The position numbers and the translations under genes are program-made. A DNA stretch of 48,056 bases, from contig JAFIET010000019.1 in NCBI GenBank assembly GCA_020832405.1, forward strand, positions 1 through 48,056, in the 5' to 3' direction. This stretch comes from Balneolales bacterium. Its GTDB lineage: Bacteria; Bacteroidota; Rhodothermia; Balneolales; Cyclonatronaceae. The notes below the pieces were generated by a model. The model had not been told where the DNA came from. It worked only from the letters and a program-made list of their open reading frames with translations, and ran no database searches. Positions 26,848 through 36,481 of the stretch are shown piece after piece (position 1 is the stretch's first letter; every line of letters starts with the position of its first letter).

Positions 26848-28305
26848 ATGAAATACGATTATGACCTGATTATTCTGGGAAGCGGCCCTGCCGGTTTTTC
26901 AGCCGCGATGCAATCAACCAAGTTCGGGAAAAAGGTGTTGCTCGTTGAGGCCGACGCCAAACACCTTGGCGGCGCGTGGATCAATGCCGGAACCGTTCCG
27001 AGCAAAGCCCTGCGTGAAGCAGCAGCTTCCATTTTTAAGTACAATCAGCTTTTCGGAGCTGACGGGGCAAGCCGCAATTATCAGCGGTATAAAATGGCCG
27101 ACCTGCTTCGCTTTAAGGATCAGGTAGTGAAGTATGAAAACAGCGAAGTAAAGCGCAACCTGATAAAAAATGAAGTTCATACGGCAAGGGGGATGGGGCA
27201 TTTGCTCGATCCGCATACTGTAGAAGTGAGCGATCACCTGGGTACACGGAAAAAATACCGGGCTGAGTTTATCCTGCTCGCAACGGGATCTTCAGGCAGC
27301 AAGCCCAAAAACTTTGAAGTGGATCACCGCCTTGTGGTTGATAACCGCAGCCTTGTTAATATGAGCCATGTACCTAAACGACTGGTGATTATCGGTGGCG
27401 GCGTTAACGCAATTGAATATGCTACCATTTTTTCAGCTCTTGGCACCAAAGTAAACCTGCTGAGCTCACGCGAGACCTACCTACCTTTCCTGGATTCAGA
27501 AATTAAAAAGGAATTCGATCTTGCTCTCAGTCAGCAGCGCATGGTTATTCATACGCAGGTTTATGTTGAAGGCGTTTCTGAAAATCCGCTTCGCAATTGT
27601 ACCGAAGTTAAGTACCGCAGCCTCAAAGATAATGAACTGCGGGTGCTTGAAACCGAACAGGTGCTGCATTTCGGTATCAGGCAGCCTAATACCCGCGGAA
27701 TCGGCCTCGAAGAAGTCGGCATTGAGATGAACGAAGAAGGGTACATCAGCGTGAACGGGCACTATCAGACTTCGGTGCCTTCTGTTTACGCAGCCGGCGA
27801 TATTGTTGGATTTCCCGGCCTTGCTTCTGCTTCTTTCACACAAGGCCGTATTGCAAGCTGCCACATGGCAAATATCGATAATGTGAAGCTGAGCGGCGCT
27901 CATCCGTTTGGGATTTACACCATTCCGGAGATATCGAGTATCGGTCTCACCGAAGATGAAGCCATTTCACAGGGGCTTGATTTCGCTGTGGGCCGGGCGT
28001 TTTATAAGGAACTGACGAAGTCATCAGTTTCTAACACAACCCTTGGTCTGCTCAAGCTCATCATCGACCGGAAAACCCTTAATCTGCTTGGGGTACATGT
28101 AATCGGTGAAAATGCCTGCGACATCATCCACATTGGTCAGGCGGTGATGAAGAATAAGATTGATGTGCGTTACTTCGTAGATAACATCCTGAATTACCCT
28201 ACCTTCAGCGAAGCTTACCGGGTAGCCGCTTTCAACGGGCTGAACCGCATTAACAAGTCTGGTGTGAAGTATCGCAGCCTTATTTCTTCTGAAAAAGACA
28301 GCTGA
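26848..28305 (+). CDS. sthA: SthA-like soluble transhydrogenase / pyridine nucleotide-disulfide oxidoreductase without redox cysteines
   Basis: A 485-residue FAD flavoprotein. The FAD motif is LIILGSGPAGFSAA (7-20), the NAD(P) motif RLVIIGGGVNAIEYA (about 180-194), then VYAAGDIVGFPGLASAS. The C-terminal dimer domain (HVIGENACDIIHIGQAVM, FVDNILNYPTFSEAYRVA) resembles SthA closely. Family disulfide oxidoreductases have GGxCxNxGCxPSK; SthA keeps the first Cys and has Thr at the second. Here the segment is LGGAWINAGTVPSKALREA, with W44 and T49, so neither cysteine remains. Direct flavin hydride transfer between NADH and NADP is still possible, as expected for a transhydrogenase. Cytoplasmic. It is divergent from sodA and ends at a strong terminator. 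Confidence 0.85.
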   Translation: MKYDYDLIILGSGPAGFSAAMQSTKFGKKVLLVEADAKHLGGAWINAGTVPSKALREAAASIFKYNQLFGADGASRNYQRYKMADLLRFKDQVVKYENSEVKRNLIKNEVHTARGMGHLLDPHTVEVSDHLGTRKKYRAEFILLATGSSGSKPKNFEVDHRLVVDNRSLVNMSHVPKRLVIIGGGVNAIEYATIFSALGTKVNLLSSRETYLPFLDSEIKKEFDLALSQQRMVIHTQVYVEGVSENPLRNCTEVKYRSLKDNELRVLETEQVLHFGIRQPNTRGIGLEEVGIEMNEEGYISVNGHYQTSVPSVYAAGDIVGFPGLASASFTQGRIASCHMANIDNVKLSGAHPFGIYTIPEISSIGLTEDEAISQGLDFAVGRAFYKELTKSSVSNTTLGLLKLIIDRKTLNLLGVHVIGENACDIIHIGQAVMKNKIDVRYFVDNILNYPTFSEAYRVAAFNGLNRINKSGVKYRSLISSEKDS

Positions 28306-28323
28306 TTTTTCTGCCATCAATTT

Positions 28324-28361
28324 AAAAAGGGTACGTGAAGCCTGCTTCACGTACCCTTTTT
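28324..28361. terminator. Intrinsic terminator after the SthA-like gene
   Basis: A perfect 17-bp stem AAAAAGGGTACGTGAAG/CTTCACGTACCCTTTTT with a CCTG loop and a long T-tract on the plus strand. The symmetry means it may also stop the convergent DUF429 transcript. Confidence 0.9.
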
Positions 28362-28415
28362 TTTGTAATGCCGGAAATATTTCTGAACACTGCTCAGGTC
28401 CGTTAAACCATCACC

Positions 28416-29126
28416 CTACACAAAATGTATAGCCATGGGGATGCCGCGGTTGTCCGTTTCAGGAGGGAGCGGGAGTGTGCGGACCGGCCGGTACGGGCTT
28501 TGTGCGGCCATAAGGGCGAGTACGAGGGCATCCAGCAGGTCGTCGTCTTTGGCCTGCGATTTTTTCAGGCCCTCCCGCATTTTGGTGAAAAGCTCCTCTG
28601 TTCGCGGGTCGGCGCTGAACAGCAGTTTCTGCCGCCTTTCCACGCCTTCGGGGGTTTTCTTTTTGGGAAGCGGCTCACCCGCACGGTTCAGCTTCTTGAA
28701 AAGCAGTTCGGGATGGCTTTCGTGAAGCACCTGCCTCAGTGCCGGCTGCTCAGCAATCAGTTCATCAACCTGCCGTATTTTCGGCATGATGTTCCAGGCC
28801 TGTTTGGTGATGCGTTTGCCGGTTCTTGTTTCGTTGATGTCGCAGGCCGCGGTGTAGTCATTCACCAGAAATGCAGCCCTTACCGGCGGACTAAAAACCG
28901 ATGATGCGTAGGCTCTGCCCAAAACCAGCCTGAGCAGCTGATCGCATTTACGCACCGGCTCGGTTTCCGACAGCCCGATCGGGATATCGATAAACACGGT
29001 ATTTTTAGCCGCGGCATAAGCTGCGAGCTCCGTCGGGGTTTGCAGCAGCTGCCACGCGGCAAGGCTGCGGTCGAGGGTTACGGCCAGCCAGCCGGCCCGG
29101 CAGCCGTCGATTCCGGCAGTTTTCAT
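28416..29126 (-). CDS. DUF429 family protein (predicted RNase H-like nuclease)
   Basis: A 236-residue protein with the DUF429 pattern: N-terminal AGIDGCRAGWLAV, FIDIPIGLSE near 45-56, SVFSPPVRAAF, then KQAWNIMPKIRQVDELI and ESHPELLFKKLN. The C-terminal DDDLLDALVLALMA supplies acidic residues. The fold is predicted RNase H-like, with acidic residues at the expected places, but no substrate is known for the family. Cytoplasmic. It lies downstream of aspS in the same direction but behind a hairpin terminator, so it probably has its own promoter in the short 57-bp gap or depends on read-through. Confidence 0.88.
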   Translation of the reverse strand: MKTAGIDGCRAGWLAVTLDRSLAAWQLLQTPTELAAYAAAKNTVFIDIPIGLSETEPVRKCDQLLRLVLGRAYASSVFSPPVRAAFLVNDYTAACDINETRTGKRITKQAWNIMPKIRQVDELIAEQPALRQVLHESHPELLFKKLNRAGEPLPKKKTPEGVERRQKLLFSADPRTEELFTKMREGLKKSQAKDDDLLDALVLALMAAQSPYRPVRTLPLPPETDNRGIPMAIHFV

Positions 29127-29145
29127 GGTTGTTGAGAAACAGGCT

Positions 29146-29176
29146 AAAAAACGCCCGGCAGCTGAGCCGCCGGGCG
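29146..29176 (-). terminator. Intrinsic terminator after aspS
   Basis: GCCGGGCG/CGCCCGGC arms form an 8-bp GC stem read on the minus strand, followed by TTTTTT (the A-run at 29146-29151). It lies between aspS and the DUF429 gene. Confidence 0.8.
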
Positions 29177-29183
29177 CGTGTGT

Positions 29184-30959
29184 TTATTTGATGATGGGTT
29201 TGAGCTGAATGTAAAGCTCGTCGAGCTGTCGGGTTTCCACCACATCGGGGCAGTTATCCATGGTGCTTTGGGCCCGCTGATTTTTGGGGAAAGCGATCAC
29301 ATCGCGCAGGCTTTTGGCACCCGCGAGCAGCATCACGATACGGTCGAGGCCGAAGGCGATGCCGCCGTGCGGAGGCGCGCCATACTGGAAAGCCTCAAGC
29401 AGGAAACCGAATTTCTCGCGGGCTTCTTCATCCTCAATACCGAGCATGCGGAACATTTTCTGCTGAGTATCGAAATCGTGAATCCGGATGGAACCGCCTC
29501 CGATTTCGCTGCCGTTGAGCACCAGATCATAGGCCCTTGCGCGCACTTTGCCCGGCTTGGACTCCATGAGCGGCACATCTTCGGGCTTGGGTGAAGTGAA
29601 CGGGTGATGCATGGCGTAGTAGCGGCCGTCTTCCTCGCTGTACTCAAACAGGGGGAATTCCGTAACCCAAAGGAAGTTGGCGAGGCTTTCATCAATCATG
29701 TCGTACTCTTTGGCGAACATAAGGCGAAGATCGCCAAGCTGCTGATACACGAGCGGCGCTTTGCCTGCAAGAATCAGGATGAGGTCGCCTTCAGCTGCGC
29801 CGGCGGCATCGGCCATTGCGCGGGTTGTTTCTTCACTCACAAATTTACTGACGGAGGAGTACAGCTCATCCGCATTGTTTTTGATATAGATGAGCCCGCC
29901 GGCACCGATTTCCTGCTGAACGCGCTTGGTGAGGCGATCCATAATGCCGCGGCCGAGCGTGCCGAAACCGGGTGCTACAAAGCCGACAACCTTGCCGCCT
30001 TCGGCAACGGTTTTGGAAAAAACCCGAAACTCGGAGTCTTTCACGATATCGGAAAGGTCGCGGAATTTCATCCCGAAGCGGGTATCAGGTTTGTCGCTGC
30101 CGTAGGTTTCGATGGCCTGCTGATAGCTCATTCGGGGGAAGGGGGTTTCGATTTCTTTACCCTGCGCTTCGCTGAGCACCTTCGCCATCAGGCCTTCTGC
30201 CATTTGGTAGATGGCCTCTTCATCTACAAACGACATCTCGACGTCGATTTGTGTAAACTCGGGCTGGCGGTCGGCGCGGAGGTCTTCATCCCGGAAGCAC
30301 TTCACAATCTGGAAGTAGCGGTCCATGCCGGAAATCATGAGCGTTTGCTTGTAGATTTGCGGGCTTTGCGGCAGGGCGTAGAATTTACCGGGATTCACAC
30401 GGCTGGGCACGAGGTAATCACGGGCGCCTTCGGGGGTTGAGCGCATCAGCACCGGCGTTTCGACTTCCGCAAAGGCATTGTCATAGAAATAATTGCGGGT
30501 ACTGCGGTAAATCGCAGAACGAAGCATCAGGTTCTGCTGAAGCGGTGCGCGGCGCAGGTCAAGGAAACGGTATTTGAGCCGGGTTTCTTCGTTGGTCTGA
30601 ATGTCATCCTTAATTTCAAACGGGGGGGTTTTCGCACGCGAATAGATATGCAGCTGCTGCACACGCACCTCCACATCGCCGGTTTTCATTTTGGGATTTA
30701 CATTTTCGGCATCCCTTTGCTGAACTTGCCCGACAACGCCAATTACGAACTCGTTGCGCAGCTCATCGGCAGCCAGATGTGCCTGCGCATTGTCCTGAGG
30801 TGAAAAAACGACCTGAGTGAGGCCGTAACGGTCCCTCAGATCAATAAAAATTACACCGCCAAGATCCCGGCGGATATTTACCCAGCCGTTGAGCGTAACT
30901 TCTTTTCCTACGTGGCTGAGGCTGAGTTCACCGCAGGTATGCGTTCTGTTTAACAGCAT
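29184..30959 (-). CDS. aspS: Aspartyl-tRNA synthetase
   Basis: A 591-residue bacterial-type class IIb synthetase of normal length. The N-terminal OB-fold anticodon domain is GWVNIRRDLGGVIFIDLRD. The catalytic core includes motif 2 (FRDEDLRADRQPEFTQID), and motif 3 is GGIAFGLDRIVMLLAG near the end. The bacterial GAD insertion lies between (about 300-410, SEETTRAMADAAGAAEGDL). The protein ends with the family-typical QLDELYIQLKP. It charges tRNA-Asp; whether it also charges tRNA-Asn cannot be judged without gatCAB and asnS context. Cytoplasmic, single gene, closed by its own terminator. The ATG at 30959 precedes the conserved THTCGEL beginning. Confidence 0.97.
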   Translation of the reverse strand: MLLNRTHTCGELSLSHVGKEVTLNGWVNIRRDLGGVIFIDLRDRYGLTQVVFSPQDNAQAHLAADELRNEFVIGVVGQVQQRDAENVNPKMKTGDVEVRVQQLHIYSRAKTPPFEIKDDIQTNEETRLKYRFLDLRRAPLQQNLMLRSAIYRSTRNYFYDNAFAEVETPVLMRSTPEGARDYLVPSRVNPGKFYALPQSPQIYKQTLMISGMDRYFQIVKCFRDEDLRADRQPEFTQIDVEMSFVDEEAIYQMAEGLMAKVLSEAQGKEIETPFPRMSYQQAIETYGSDKPDTRFGMKFRDLSDIVKDSEFRVFSKTVAEGGKVVGFVAPGFGTLGRGIMDRLTKRVQQEIGAGGLIYIKNNADELYSSVSKFVSEETTRAMADAAGAAEGDLILILAGKAPLVYQQLGDLRLMFAKEYDMIDESLANFLWVTEFPLFEYSEEDGRYYAMHHPFTSPKPEDVPLMESKPGKVRARAYDLVLNGSEIGGGSIRIHDFDTQQKMFRMLGIEDEEAREKFGFLLEAFQYGAPPHGGIAFGLDRIVMLLAGAKSLRDVIAFPKNQRAQSTMDNCPDVVETRQLDELYIQLKPIIK

Positions 30960-31091
30960 AAAGTAATCCTGAAACTTAATCTAAATTAACGAAGTGATTG
31001 GGTTGAAATGTTTTCTGCACGCCTTTTTGTTAGGCTTAATTCTCAAAAGCCTGCAAAATAAGGATTTCCGCAACCAATTTTCCGTACTCTT

Positions 31092-31574
31092 ATGCCACTA
31101 ACCCATGAAACTGCTTTTTTGAGCCTGCTTCTGCTGAATCTTGTAAGCTGCGCTTTTATGTGCGGACTCACAACTTTTGTTCAGCTTGTGCATTATCCCG
31201 GCTTCGTGTTTGCTGATTCCCAATCAGGTACGGTATTTCATGACTTCCACTCCGGCCGGACCGCTCTTGTTGCAGGGGTTCCTATGCTTGCCGAGCTTTT
31301 CTCTGGCATTGCTCTGATAACGCTGAGTTTTGGATCATCTCTTTTTTGGGCTTTTGTGCTTAGCGGAGTATTGCTCGCATACATATGGGGTGAAACAGCC
31401 TTCCGGGTGATACCCGTACATAACAAAATGAGCATTACCGGCGCGCATAATGCGCAGCTTGTACAACGCCTTAGCCGTGCAAACCTTCCGAGAACCCTGG
31501 CCTGGAACCTTCGGGTTCTTCTGCTGAGCAGCCTCACTCTGTTCATCCTCTATGGAGGACCCTACTATTTGTAA
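31092..31574 (+). CDS. Small integral membrane protein, four predicted spans
   Basis: A 160-residue, very hydrophobic protein. Segments at about 9-30, 60-80, 84-104 and 136-156 look like membrane helices. Conserved-looking polar features are FVQLVHYPGFVF after helix 1, FHDFHSGRTALVAGVPML before helix 2, and VIPVHNKM after helix 3. Similar uncharacterised small membrane proteins with a QxVHYP segment exist in many bacteria; I know no function. It is divergent from aspS across 132 bp and upstream of an orphan response regulator, with a 272-bp gap that makes co-transcription doubtful. Confidence 0.75.
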   Translation: MPLTHETAFLSLLLLNLVSCAFMCGLTTFVQLVHYPGFVFADSQSGTVFHDFHSGRTALVAGVPMLAELFSGIALITLSFGSSLFWAFVLSGVLLAYIWGETAFRVIPVHNKMSITGAHNAQLVQRLSRANLPRTLAWNLRVLLLSSLTLFILYGGPYYL

Positions 31575-31846
31575 AAATAAAGAGACTACGGCCGATAAAT
31601 AAGGCTTTTTAGTCTTCATTATTTTTTATATTGCACACTATAGGATTTGGAGCCTTCGCTAAAGATTGAAATGCTGTTTTAACGCACGGCCTTACATTAG
31701 GAAGCTTCAACCATATAAGGGGTACCAACTTCTCTAAGCTGCTCATTATCCTTTTCGGTTCTTATATCCCTTTAGCTATCCGGTTACGCTTTTCCACTTA
31801 ATTTATCTACCGTTAAGATTTTTTTGAAACATATCAAAAGCCCAGT

Positions 31847-32494
31847 ATGTCCGTAATCACTTTACTTGTAGCAGACGATCATAGTGTAGTCCGTTTAGGG
31901 CTTACTTCCATTTTAAACAGCGTATCCACATTCAAAGTTGTTGCAGAAGCTTCGTCGGGGAGAGAGGCTGTAGAGTTGTACCAGCAGTTCAGGCCGGATG
32001 TTTGTTTTTTAGATATAACCATGCCGGAGTTAGACGGCATCGATGCGTGCAGAGAAATTCTGAAGTTCGACGAAGATGCCCGCATCATTATGATGACTAT
32101 CCACCTTGATGAAAAGTACCTGAATGAAGTGCTTGAAGCCGGTGCATACGGTTATATGCTCAAAAGCTCCGGCAAGGACGAGATCATCGAGAATATTCAC
32201 CGGGTACTGAACAACGAGCGTGTTTTCAGTAAAGCCGTTTCAGATATGATCACGACCAGTTTCCTGCAACGGAACCGCAAATCTGATGATCCTAAGCCCC
32301 TTTCCAGACTTACCCGCCGGGAAAAGGAAATCCTCAAATATATCGTTGACGGTAAAACCAATCAGGAAATAGCTGAAATACTTTCCATTTCTCCCCGAAC
32401 TGTTGAAACACACCGCTCTAACCTGATGCAGAAAATGGGTGTCAAAAATATAGCAGCGCTTGTCAAAAAGGCTCTTGCTGAAAATCTTATCTAA
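31847..32494 (+). CDS. NarL/FixJ-type response regulator
   Basis: A 215-residue regulator. The receiver domain (1-120) has the acidic pair D10/D11, phospho-acceptor D56 (CFLDITMPELDG), T84 and K106, so it looks competent for phosphorylation. A LuxR-type HTH follows at about 150-210 (LTRREKEILKYIVDGKTNQE, ISPRTVETHRSNLMQKMGV). DNA-binding transcription factor. No kinase gene is adjacent; the three sensor kinases at 5.4-12.4 kb are the only ones in the window, so they are conceivable partners, but this is inference. The leader of about 270 bp is AT-rich. A strong terminator lies about 130 bp downstream. Confidence 0.93.
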   Translation: MSVITLLVADDHSVVRLGLTSILNSVSTFKVVAEASSGREAVELYQQFRPDVCFLDITMPELDGIDACREILKFDEDARIIMMTIHLDEKYLNEVLEAGAYGYMLKSSGKDEIIENIHRVLNNERVFSKAVSDMITTSFLQRNRKSDDPKPLSRLTRREKEILKYIVDGKTNQEIAEILSISPRTVETHRSNLMQKMGVKNIAALVKKALAENLI

Positions 32495-32623
32495 TTTATA
32501 CGTATTTATACTTATAATTATTTTTTAGATAATTACGCGTAAATACTAATTGTTTGAACACCTATTATTTCCTTATATTTAAAACAACAAATGGGGTAAT
32601 AGCCGTCTGTAGATGATAAATTT

Positions 32624-32659
32624 AACGCCGCGTTTTGAACAGACGCGGCGTTTTTTTTG
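32624..32659 (+). terminator. Intrinsic terminator downstream of the response regulator
   Basis: AACGCCGCGT/ACGCGGCGTT is a perfect 10-bp stem with a 9-nt loop followed by eight T residues. Confidence 0.85.
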
Positions 32660-32747
32660 TCCGTTATGCTGCTAAGCGCCTGTATAAAACAGCCATTCAG
32701 CATCAGCCGTCCGGCAGCTTGGTCTTGAAGACACAGTTCAGGCAAAG

Positions 32748-32777
32748 AAAAAGCCCGGACTTCCGACCGGGCTTTTT
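32748..32777 (-). terminator. Intrinsic terminator downstream of nrdJ
   Basis: AAAAAGCCCGG/CCGGGCTTTTT is a perfect 11-bp stem with an 8-nt loop. T-runs lie on both strands, and its position 57 bp after the nrdJ stop suits the minus-strand transcript. Confidence 0.8.
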
Positions 32778-32833
32778 GTTGTTCCAAGTATATGTTTTTA
32801 TTTGAGATCGTATGTTGATACTATTGCACTTCG

Positions 32834-35800
32834 TCAGGAGCAGCCGCTTGTTGAACCGCAATTCTCACATTTAAGGCAGGTTCCGTTTCTTACCATCGAC
32901 ATACTGCCGCATTCGCTGCAAACATCGCCGGTGTAGCCCATACTTCGGGCTCTTTTGTAGCGGCTCATGAATGAGTTCTCTGCTTTCTCCGTGCCTGGCG
33001 AAACAATACTAACAGTTTCAGCTACTTCTGCTTTGAGGTTGGCAATGTTGCTTTTGGGAAGTGTTTCGGAAACCACATCCTGTGATGAGCCTGAATTTTT
33101 TTCCGCATCTTTCACTTCCTCTTCGGTTTTGAGGGTACGCTCCATAATTTCATCAGCCCCTACATGAGCAAGATCATGACGGCCAAGATATGAAATGGCA
33201 AGCTCGCGGAAGATGTAATCCATCACAGAAGTTGTCATTTTAATATGCGGATTGCCGTGTACCATACCGCTTGGCTCAAATTTGGTGAATACAAAGGCAT
33301 CCACAAATTCATCAAGGGGCACACCATGCTGCAGGCCCAGTGATATAGAAATGGCAAAACAGTTAAGCAAACTCCGGAAGGCAGCGCCCTCCTTGTGCAT
33401 ATCTATGAAAATTTCACCCAGCTGACCGTTTTTATACTCGCCGGTACGCAGGTAAACGCTTTGTCCGCCTATTTTGCATTTCTGTGTGTAGCCCCCACGC
33501 CGGTTTGGAAGCCTGCGGCGCTCTGAAACATATTTATGAATGATGCGCTCCGCAACCTGAAGCACTTTATCCTGTGCGGCGGCAACTTCCGGGTTCATCA
33601 TCTGTTCATTCTCTTCTTCTTCTTCAGCTTCAGCTACCTGAAGCACGTCTGAAGTAGAGTTCAGCGGCTGACTCAGCTTGGAGCCGTCGCGGTACAGCGC
33701 GTTGGCTTTGAGCATCAGCTTCCAGGAGGTCATATAGGCTTCCTGAATTTCGCTAACAGTTGCTTCGTTGGGCAGGTTAATGGTTTTTGAAATCGCCCCG
33801 GAAATAAACGGCTGTGCAGCCGCCATCATCCGGATATGGCCCATGCTCGAGATAAAACGCGTTCCGGTACGGCCGCATTTGTTGGCACAGTCGAACACCG
33901 GCAGGTGCTCGTCTTTGAGTTTGGGCGCGCCTTCAACGGTCATGGTTCCGCATACGTAATCGTTGGCCAGGCTGATTTCACTTTGCGAAAAACCCAGGTG
34001 CGCGAGCATGTCGAAGCTCCAGTCAGAGAGCTGCGCATCAGTAATGCCGAGTACCTCTTTGCAGAAATCTTCGCCGAGTGTCCACTGATTAAAGGCAAAC
34101 TTGATTTCAAATGCTCCCGGCAGGCCGGCTTCAACGGCTTCAATTTTTTCGTCGGTGAAACCGAGCGCCTGCAGACGCTCATGCGTAATGGTCGGGCATC
34201 CTTTAAAAGTGCCGTGCCCCTTGGCGTACTTCACAATTGCATCAATTTCTTTTTCGCTGTAACCCAGCTTTTCAAGTGCAGCAGGCACACTTTGATTGAT
34301 GATTTTAAAGTAGCCGCCTCCCGCAAGTTTTTTGAATTTCACCAGGGCAAAGTCCGGCTCAATACCGGTTGTATCGCAGTCCATCACCAGGCCGATGGTG
34401 CCTGTTGGTGCGATTACGGTAACCTGTGCATTGCGGTAACCATGCTTCTCGCCCAGCGCAAGCGCAAGATCTGCATCTTCACGGGCAGCGGCAATAAGAT
34501 AGTCCGGGCACTGCGTTGCATCTATGCCCATCGGTCTTATGGTGAGGTTTTCGTACTCTTCGGCTGAAACATTATAAGCAGCACGGCGGTGATTCCGGAT
34601 CACGCGCAGCATGTGGTCTTTGTTCCGGTCGTAGCCTTCGAAAGTGCCGAGCTCTTTGGCCATCTCAGCGCTCGTAGCATAGCTGTGCATGTGCATGATG
34701 GCGGTAAGGGCGCCGGTAAGCGCTGCGGCCTCTTCGCTGTCGTAGGGGATGCCCTGAATCATCAGCAGGGAACCGATATTGGCGTAGCCCAGCCCAAGGG
34801 TGCGGAACTGCCAGGAAAGCTGTGCGATCTCTTTTGAAGGAAACTGCGCCATCAGCACGGAAATTTCCAGGGTGATAGTCCACAGGCGGGTTGCATGCCG
34901 GTAGGCCTTCACATCAAATACACCGGTTTCGCGGTCATAAAACTTCACCAGGTTCATCGAGGCAAGGTTACAGGCCGTGTTGTCGAGGAACATGTACTCG
35001 CTGCAGGGGTTGCTCGCGTTGATGGGGCCGTCTTCGGGGCAGGTGTGCCACTCGTTAATGGTATCATGGTACTGCGTGCCCGGATCGGCTGAAGCCCATG
35101 CCGCGTAAGAAATCTGCTCCCAGAGGTCGCGCGCTTTCAGGCTGCGGTACGGCCTTGGTGCGCGGCCTTCTTTTTCAGCAACTTTCTTTTCTGTGCGGAA
35201 GTACAGGTTCCAGTCGCCGTCGTTTTCTACGGCTTCCATGAATTCGTTGGTGATGCGCACCGAGTTGTTGGAGTTCTGTCCGCTCACGGTTCCGTACGCT
35301 TCGGAGTTCCAGTCGGTGTCGTAGGTATCAAACTCAATATCGGTGAAGCCCTGTGCGGCAAGCTGCATAATCCGGTGGATGTAATTCATCGGCACCTGAT
35401 CGCGGTTCGCTTCGCGGATGGCTTTCGCAAGCGCTTTGTGCTTGAGCGGGTTGCGGCTCATTTCGCCGTTGTAGCTTCTGCCCTCAATTTCAACAGGCGT
35501 ATGGCAGAGGTTGATGATGCGCTTGAGGTGTTTCTCAATAATTTTGGAGCCGGCCACGATGGAAGCCACTTTTTCTTCTTCCTTCACCTTCCAGCTCACA
35601 TATTCTTCAATATCGGGGTGATCGAGGTCGAGGGTCACCATCTTCGCTGCCCGCCGCGTAGTGCCGCCTGACTTGATAGCACCTGCCGCGCGGTCACCTA
35701 TTTTGAGGAAGCTCATCAGCCCGGATGACTTCCCTCCGCCGCTCAGCGGCTCGTTTGATCCGCGCAGGTTAGAGAAGTTGGTGCCCGTTCCGGAGCCGTA

Positions 35801-36481
35801 CTTGAACAGGCGCGCCTCACGCACCCACAAATCCATAATGCCGCCTTCATTCACCAGATCATCATCAATGCTCTGAATGAAGCAGGCATGCGGCTGCGGA
35901 TGGGAGTAGGCATCCTGCGAGCGAAGCACCCGGCCGGTTTGCGGATCCGCGTAATAGTGCCCCTGCGCCGGTCCGTTAATGCCGTATGCCCAGTGAAGCC
36001 CTGTATTGAACCACTGCGGACTGTTGGGCGCGGCCATCTGCGTAGCCAGCATGTAGCGCATTTCATCGAAGTAGGCTTTCGCATCAGATTCTTCGTTAAA
36101 GTAGCCGTGCTTCCAGCCCCAGTAGGTCCAGCAGCCCGCCATGCGGTCAAAAACCTGACGCGAGTCGGTCTCCATTCCATAGCGCTCTTCTGCGCTGAGC
36201 CCTTCCATACTATCAGTATCGGCCTCTGAGCGCTGCAGCCACTCGGGAACGCCTTCCTCAGCTACTTTCCGCAACTTTACCGGCACACCGGCCTTCCGAA
36301 AATACTTCTGCGCAATAATGTCGGTCGCCACCTGACTCCACCCGGAAGGCACCATCACCTTATCAAGAGAAAAAACTTTTGACCCGTCCGGGTTTTTAAT
36401 TTCTGATTTGCGGGCTTCGAAACCAAGCTTGCTGTAGGGAGATGTACTTTTCTTATCCGTAAAATGACGACTGATTTTCAT
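32834..36481 (-). CDS. nrdJ: Adenosylcobalamin-dependent (class II) ribonucleotide reductase
   Basis: A 1215-residue long-form NrdJ that reduces ribonucleotides to deoxyribonucleotides using coenzyme B12, independent of oxygen. The N-terminal region contains [20 protein letters not shown]. The catalytic barrel has the NxCxE motif NPCSEYMF and [14 protein letters not shown]. Also visible are [19 protein letters not shown] and, near the C-terminus, a TSCPD-type domain (about 1000-1110, [20 protein letters not shown]). The tail is a Cys-rich zinc-ribbon (CSECG, then CLKCENCGS), which supplies the redox thiols in this class. It is a single gene between two terminators. Its upstream region carries a perfect DnaA-box sequence. 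No cobalamin riboswitch was recognised there. Confidence 0.96.
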   Translation of the reverse strand: MKISRHFTDKKSTSPYSKLGFEARKSEIKNPDGSKVFSLDKVMVPSGWSQVATDIIAQKYFRKAGVPVKLRKVAEEGVPEWLQRSEADTDSMEGLSAEERYGMETDSRQVFDRMAGCWTYWGWKHGYFNEESDAKAYFDEMRYMLATQMAAPNSPQWFNTGLHWAYGINGPAQGHYYADPQTGRVLRSQDAYSHPQPHACFIQSIDDDLVNEGGIMDLWVREARLFKYGSGTGTNFSNLRGSNEPLSGGGKSSGLMSFLKIGDRAAGAIKSGGTTRRAAKMVTLDLDHPDIEEYVSWKVKEEEKVASIVAGSKIIEKHLKRIINLCHTPVEIEGRSYNGEMSRNPLKHKALAKAIREANRDQVPMNYIHRIMQLAAQGFTDIEFDTYDTDWNSEAYGTVSGQNSNNSVRITNEFMEAVENDGDWNLYFRTEKKVAEKEGRAPRPYRSLKARDLWEQISYAAWASADPGTQYHDTINEWHTCPEDGPINASNPCSEYMFLDNTACNLASMNLVKFYDRETGVFDVKAYRHATRLWTITLEISVLMAQFPSKEIAQLSWQFRTLGLGYANIGSLLMIQGIPYDSEEAAALTGALTAIMHMHSYATSAEMAKELGTFEGYDRNKDHMLRVIRNHRRAAYNVSAEEYENLTIRPMGIDATQCPDYLIAAAREDADLALALGEKHGYRNAQVTVIAPTGTIGLVMDCDTTGIEPDFALVKFKKLAGGGYFKIINQSVPAALEKLGYSEKEIDAIVKYAKGHGTFKGCPTITHERLQALGFTDEKIEAVEAGLPGAFEIKFAFNQWTLGEDFCKEVLGITDAQLSDWSFDMLAHLGFSQSEISLANDYVCGTMTVEGAPKLKDEHLPVFDCANKCGRTGTRFISSMGHIRMMAAAQPFISGAISKTINLPNEATVSEIQEAYMTSWKLMLKANALYRDGSKLSQPLNSTSDVLQVAEAEEEEENEQMMNPEVAAAQDKVLQVAERIIHKYVSERRRLPNRRGGYTQKCKIGGQSVYLRTGEYKNGQLGEIFIDMHKEGAAFRSLLNCFAISISLGLQHGVPLDEFVDAFVFTKFEPSGMVHGNPHIKMTTSVMDYIFRELAISYLGRHDLAHVGADEIMERTLKTEEEVKDAEKNSGSSQDVVSETLPKSNIANLKAEVAETVSIVSPGTEKAENSFMSRYKRARSMGYTGDVCSECGSMSMVRNGTCLKCENCGSTSGCS

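Larger units (their letters stand above)
32495..32833. other. Convergent intergenic region with two terminators
   Basis: This 339-bp spacer separates the response regulator (plus) and nrdJ (minus). It holds the two hairpin terminators listed separately and an AT-rich stretch at 32495-32590. No gene was seen. Confidence 0.6.

Noticed and set aside
29604-30440. 278-codon plus-strand frame opposite aspS
   Set aside because: Antisense to a well-identified tRNA synthetase, no motifs, no ribosome site.
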